A stretch of DNA of 24,034 nucleotides from Soonwooa sp. GTDB lineage: Bacteria; Bacteroidota; Bacteroidia; Flavobacteriales; Weeksellaceae. Location of the stretch: contig NZ_JASLDS010000028.1 of NCBI RefSeq assembly GCF_030151385.1, forward strand, positions 1 through 24,034, written 5' to 3'. The stretch's first letter is position 1. Each line of letters starts with the position of its first letter. Of the stretch, positions 21,460 to 24,034 are shown piece by piece. The translations under genes and the position numbers were made by a program. Under the pieces are notes generated by a model that had not been told where the DNA came from, searched no databases, and worked only from the letters and a program-made list of their open reading frames with translations.

Positions 21460-23724
21460 TTAGAATTTGTAATTCAGTTGAACTGCAAAATTTCTTGGTT
21501 GGATTTGGTCGATATAACCACCTCGGAAATATGAGCTATACCCAACAGAATCAAATATATTATTGAAGAAGACTCTTACACCTACGCCATTATTTAAAGA
21601 ATAACCAATTTGTGCATCCACTGTTGTATATTCTGGCATATCGAAAGGTCTAACACCTGGCTTTACACTGTTAACGTGTGCTGCTGTAAAGGTTTTTTGT
21701 GTCCACTCATCCACAGGACGTTTTCCAACATAATATACGCCTGCACCAACATCCAATCGATCCAACATACCTCCTTTGAATTTATAATTCAACCATGCAT
21801 TGGCTGTATGTTTTGCTGCATTCATCGGAGCCGAACCATTGACATATGCGGGACTATCTTGGTATTGTGCATCAAGGTATGACCAACCAGACATAATCTG
21901 TAGGTTAGGCAAGATTCTACCAATCAATTCAACTTCCACACCTTTGCGTCTAAGGTTACCTGCTAAGCCATACAAAATATTTCCTTTGGCATCTTTAACT
22001 GGCTGATAGTCTTTGTCCAAAATTTGGTAGGATAAGTTATTGGTTTTAATATCAAACACCGTTACATTAAATCTAAGTTTTTCATTAAACCAATCCGACT
22101 TGATACCCGCTTCCCATTGTTTAGTATCCGATGGACCAACATTACCGCCATCTTGCAAAATATTGTTAACCGAACGAAGTGACGTCGTTGTTGTATATGA
22201 GCCGAAAACATTAATATTTTCAATCGGAGAAATAATTAATCCAAAAGATGGATTCCATGTATCTGCAACTCTATAAGTAGAGCCATTAATTTTACTATAT
22301 CTTAATCCTAAGTGCGTTTTAATATACTTACCAATTGTCATTACTTCTTGCGCCATCAATCCAAAACTTGGTGTTAAAATAGGATTACTTCGACCTAAGT
22401 TTTTGTAAACAACATCTACAGGAAGTGTGTTTGGAATTGTGCCATTGACAACATCAAAAATATCAAGTGGATTTCCTGGATCAATACTTCCGTCCTTTCT
22501 TTCACTTGAAGCTTTTATTAAATTAGCATCAGCAATTGAGTTTTTGTAAGCAGCATAGGTTACAGAAGATGTTTCGGTTTCTCTCCAGTCAAATCCAACT
22601 TGGAAAGTATGTTTTATAAATCCTGTCTGAATATCCTGTCCAATAAAATCAAATTGAAACACTTTATTAAGATCCTCAGATTGTGATTTCCCGATGGTTC
22701 TTTGTCTTACAGTATAATCCGTACTTTTTGGAAGCATAGAAATTGAGGAAGATTCGTTATCCGAATTGCTAGAAGAACTAACAAAAGCGGCGCGAAGTCT
22801 TAATTTATCATTGAGTTTTCTAACAGCAGTCGTCGCAAAATTAAAGGTCTCAGTTTTCGCAAAATCCGAAGCATAACCTAAGAATTTCCCTTTTGGCATG
22901 TGGTACAATGCTTCAACATCACCAGGCGCAGTATTAATAGTTCCACGATCTGGAGTACGCTTATCATGCAAATAATCCATTTCTACATTAATCTCTGTTT
23001 TGTCATCTGGACGATAGGTAATCGATGGATTAACATAAATTCTTTCACCTTCAACAAAGCTTCTAAATGAATTGTTATTTTGATAAGCCGCATTGAATCT
23101 TACTGCAAGTTTCTTCTCCGAATCCAAAACACGTTGGAAGTCCAAAGTTGGTCTGTAGAAATCCCAACTTCCGTATCTGAAACCAACATTAGTTTGATCT
23201 ATAAACAAAGGGCGTTTTGTAACCACGTTAATAACACCACCAGCAGAGCCTAGTCCATTACCAACACCTTGTGTTACGGCAGCCGAGCCTTTAATAACCT
23301 GAATACTTTCTACACCTTGCATATCTGTTATCATACCCGCTGTTCTAAAATCAGAATCCATTTGGACACCATTTTTAAGAACAGGAACACCTCTATAACC
23401 ACGAATGGACATACTTTCGCTACCACCACCATAACTAGAGAAAAGCGTAACGCCTGGTACATTTTTAGCAACGTCTGTTACGGTAAGCCCTCCAAGATCT
23501 TCAATAACTTTATTGGAAATAACCGAAATGCTTTGGATTTGGTCTCTTGTCTTAAGTGGTAATCTGGTAATAGCTTCTAGACCAACAGGTGGTTTTTTAG
23601 CGGTACCAAACAATTCCACTTCTTCTATTTCAGTGTGTTTCTTAAGCGTGTCTTTCTTCACTTGTTGTGCGTTAGCGAAAGCACCAGCAAGGATAAGAAT
23701 AGAAACAGATACTAATTTGTTCAT
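21460..23724 (-). CDS. TonB-dependent siderophore receptor
   Basis: A 754-residue outer-membrane receptor. After the signal peptide (SVSILILAGAFANAQ, ending about residue 20) comes a short spacer with a TonB-box-like EIEEVELFG, then the plug (about 50-170) with IQSISVISNKVIEDLGGLTVTDVAKNVPGV, SIRGYRGVPVLKNGVQMDS and VESIQVIKGSAAVTQGVGNGLGSAGGVINVVTKRP. The 22-strand barrel ends in the aromatic C-terminus NFAVQLNYKF. The order and motifs fit the siderophore-receptor subfamily (FhuA/FpvA-like) rather than SusC-like receptors: there is no N-terminal carboxypeptidase-like domain and no SusD gene nearby. The cognate siderophore cannot be read. It lies alone, between its own promoter and terminator. 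Confidence 0.93.
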   Translation of the reverse strand: MNKLVSVSILILAGAFANAQQVKKDTLKKHTEIEEVELFGTAKKPPVGLEAITRLPLKTRDQIQSISVISNKVIEDLGGLTVTDVAKNVPGVTLFSSYGGGSESMSIRGYRGVPVLKNGVQMDSDFRTAGMITDMQGVESIQVIKGSAAVTQGVGNGLGSAGGVINVVTKRPLFIDQTNVGFRYGSWDFYRPTLDFQRVLDSEKKLAVRFNAAYQNNNSFRSFVEGERIYVNPSITYRPDDKTEINVEMDYLHDKRTPDRGTINTAPGDVEALYHMPKGKFLGYASDFAKTETFNFATTAVRKLNDKLRLRAAFVSSSSNSDNESSSISMLPKSTDYTVRQRTIGKSQSEDLNKVFQFDFIGQDIQTGFIKHTFQVGFDWRETETSSVTYAAYKNSIADANLIKASSERKDGSIDPGNPLDIFDVVNGTIPNTLPVDVVYKNLGRSNPILTPSFGLMAQEVMTIGKYIKTHLGLRYSKINGSTYRVADTWNPSFGLIISPIENINVFGSYTTTTSLRSVNNILQDGGNVGPSDTKQWEAGIKSDWFNEKLRFNVTVFDIKTNNLSYQILDKDYQPVKDAKGNILYGLAGNLRRKGVEVELIGRILPNLQIMSGWSYLDAQYQDSPAYVNGSAPMNAAKHTANAWLNYKFKGGMLDRLDVGAGVYYVGKRPVDEWTQKTFTAAHVNSVKPGVRPFDMPEYTTVDAQIGYSLNNGVGVRVFFNNIFDSVGYSSYFRGGYIDQIQPRNFAVQLNYKF

Positions 23725-23738
23725 AAATTTATTTTTTA

Positions 23739-23746
23739 CAAATCTA
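23739..23746 (-). promoter_or_regulatory. -7 box of the TonB-dependent receptor promoter
   Basis: TAGATTTG on the minus strand fits TAnnTTTG exactly. The -33 region is AT-rich without a clear TTG, which may mean regulated expression. I could not recognise a Fur box with confidence. Confidence 0.55.
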
Positions 23747-23801
23747 TTATTTTTATTAATTCTAAATAAATATTAAATAATGACTTATATCACAAACAAG
23801 C

Positions 23802-23834
23802 AAAAAAATCCCTTTCCAAATAATGGAAAGGGAT
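23802..23834 (-). terminator. Terminator of rpsJ
   Basis: A perfect 10-base stem ATCCCTTTCC / GGAAAGGGAT (23808-23817 with 23825-23834) has a 7-base loop. On the minus strand it is followed by TTTTTTT. It lies 28 bases after the rpsJ stop and should end the rpsL/fusA/rpsJ-type transcript before the accessory region. Confidence 0.92.
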
Positions 23835-23862
23835 TCTATAATCATAGCAAAGTATGCTAGTA

Positions 23863-24034
23863 TCACACTTTAATTTCTACATCAACACCTGATGGAAGTT
23901 CTAACTTCATAAGAGCGTCTACAGTTTTAGAAGAAGAAGAGTAGATATCCATCAATCTCTTGTGAGCTGATAATTGGAATTGCTCTCTTGCTTTCTTGTT
24001 AACGTGCGGAGATCTCAACACAGTGAAGATTCTT
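23863..24034 (-). CDS. rpsJ: 30S ribosomal protein S10 (3' part)
   Basis: The last 56 residues of S10 with the stop TGA at 23863-23865; the gene runs off the right edge. The sequence RIFTVLRSPHVNKKAREQFQLSAHKRLMDIYSSSSKTVDALMKLELPSGVDVEIKV is diagnostic of the S10 C-terminal half. S10 is part of the 30S head and also works with NusB in antitermination. It is normally followed immediately by rplC; here a terminator follows instead. Confidence 0.97.
   Translation of the reverse strand, partial: RIFTVLRSPHVNKKAREQFQLSAHKRLMDIYSSSSKTVDALMKLELPSGVDVEIKV

Noticed and set aside
23747..23790. Possible Fur box upstream of the TonB-dependent receptor
   Set aside because: The stretch is AT-rich with only loose symmetry (TTTAGAATTAATAAAAAT). 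It cannot be told apart from background AT content.
1..24034. Genomic island with integrase or tRNA attachment site between rpsJ and rplC
   Set aside because: No integrase, transposase, tRNA or flanking attachment repeat was seen, and base composition and promoter style are similar to the flanking ribosomal genes. The block does not look like a recent mobile element.

Overview
The window looks like a Flavobacteriia chromosome, most like the Chryseobacterium group (Weeksellaceae). The evidence is: AT-rich DNA with A-rich leaders instead of strong Shine-Dalgarno sites; promoters of the Bacteroidetes type (TAnnTTTG at -7 with TTG about 17-19 bases upstream); two GLPGLI-family proteins; two proteases with type IX secretion (T9SS) C-terminal domains; and a TonB-dependent siderophore receptor. 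The genus is an inference.

Both edges hold ribosomal protein genes on the minus strand: the 3' part of rpsJ (S10) at the right edge and all of rplC (L3) at the left edge. These genes are normally adjacent in the S10 operon. Here about 23 kb of accessory genes separate them. rpsJ is closed by a strong intrinsic terminator and rplC has its own promoter, so the operon is split into two transcription units.

Region by region. 909-2581: a GLPGLI protein and a secreted protein resembling a lone N-terminal domain of M17 aminopeptidases. 2611-4417: an alginate-export-type outer-membrane beta-barrel and a DoxX membrane protein, forming one operon with the M17-like gene. 4777-9212: a secreted amidohydrolase, a secreted isochorismatase-like hydrolase, a YceI protein and a pirin with an N-terminal signal. 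9757-10657: a receiver-like protein without its phosphoacceptor Asp, followed by a Crp/Fnr regulator. 10818-11878: a small Cys-containing secreted protein translationally coupled to a second GLPGLI protein. 12061-16142: the only plus-strand block, three tightly packed genes of unknown function (lipoprotein, 900-residue secreted protein, small lipoprotein). 16206-21029: tandem paralogous metalloproteases with T9SS tails. 21460-23724: the TonB-dependent receptor.

The strongest new signal is regulatory. The promoters of the DoxX operon, the YceI gene and the pirin gene each carry the perfect palindrome TTGAACTAGTTCAA exactly 22 bases upstream of an identical TAAATTTG -7 box. That places the palindrome near -41.5, the position of a class II activator site. 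Its TTGA-N6-TCAA layout matches Crp/Fnr-type boxes, and a Crp/Fnr gene with an ExxSK recognition helix lies beside the cluster. The likely output is a redox or electrophile stress response, which is an inference from the gene families. The YceI copy of the promoter also carries a fossil of the DoxX start codons, so the promoter was copied as a block. The same intergenic regions hold two kinds of dispersed, hairpin-forming repeat.

No tRNA, rRNA, CRISPR array, transposase or phage gene was seen.
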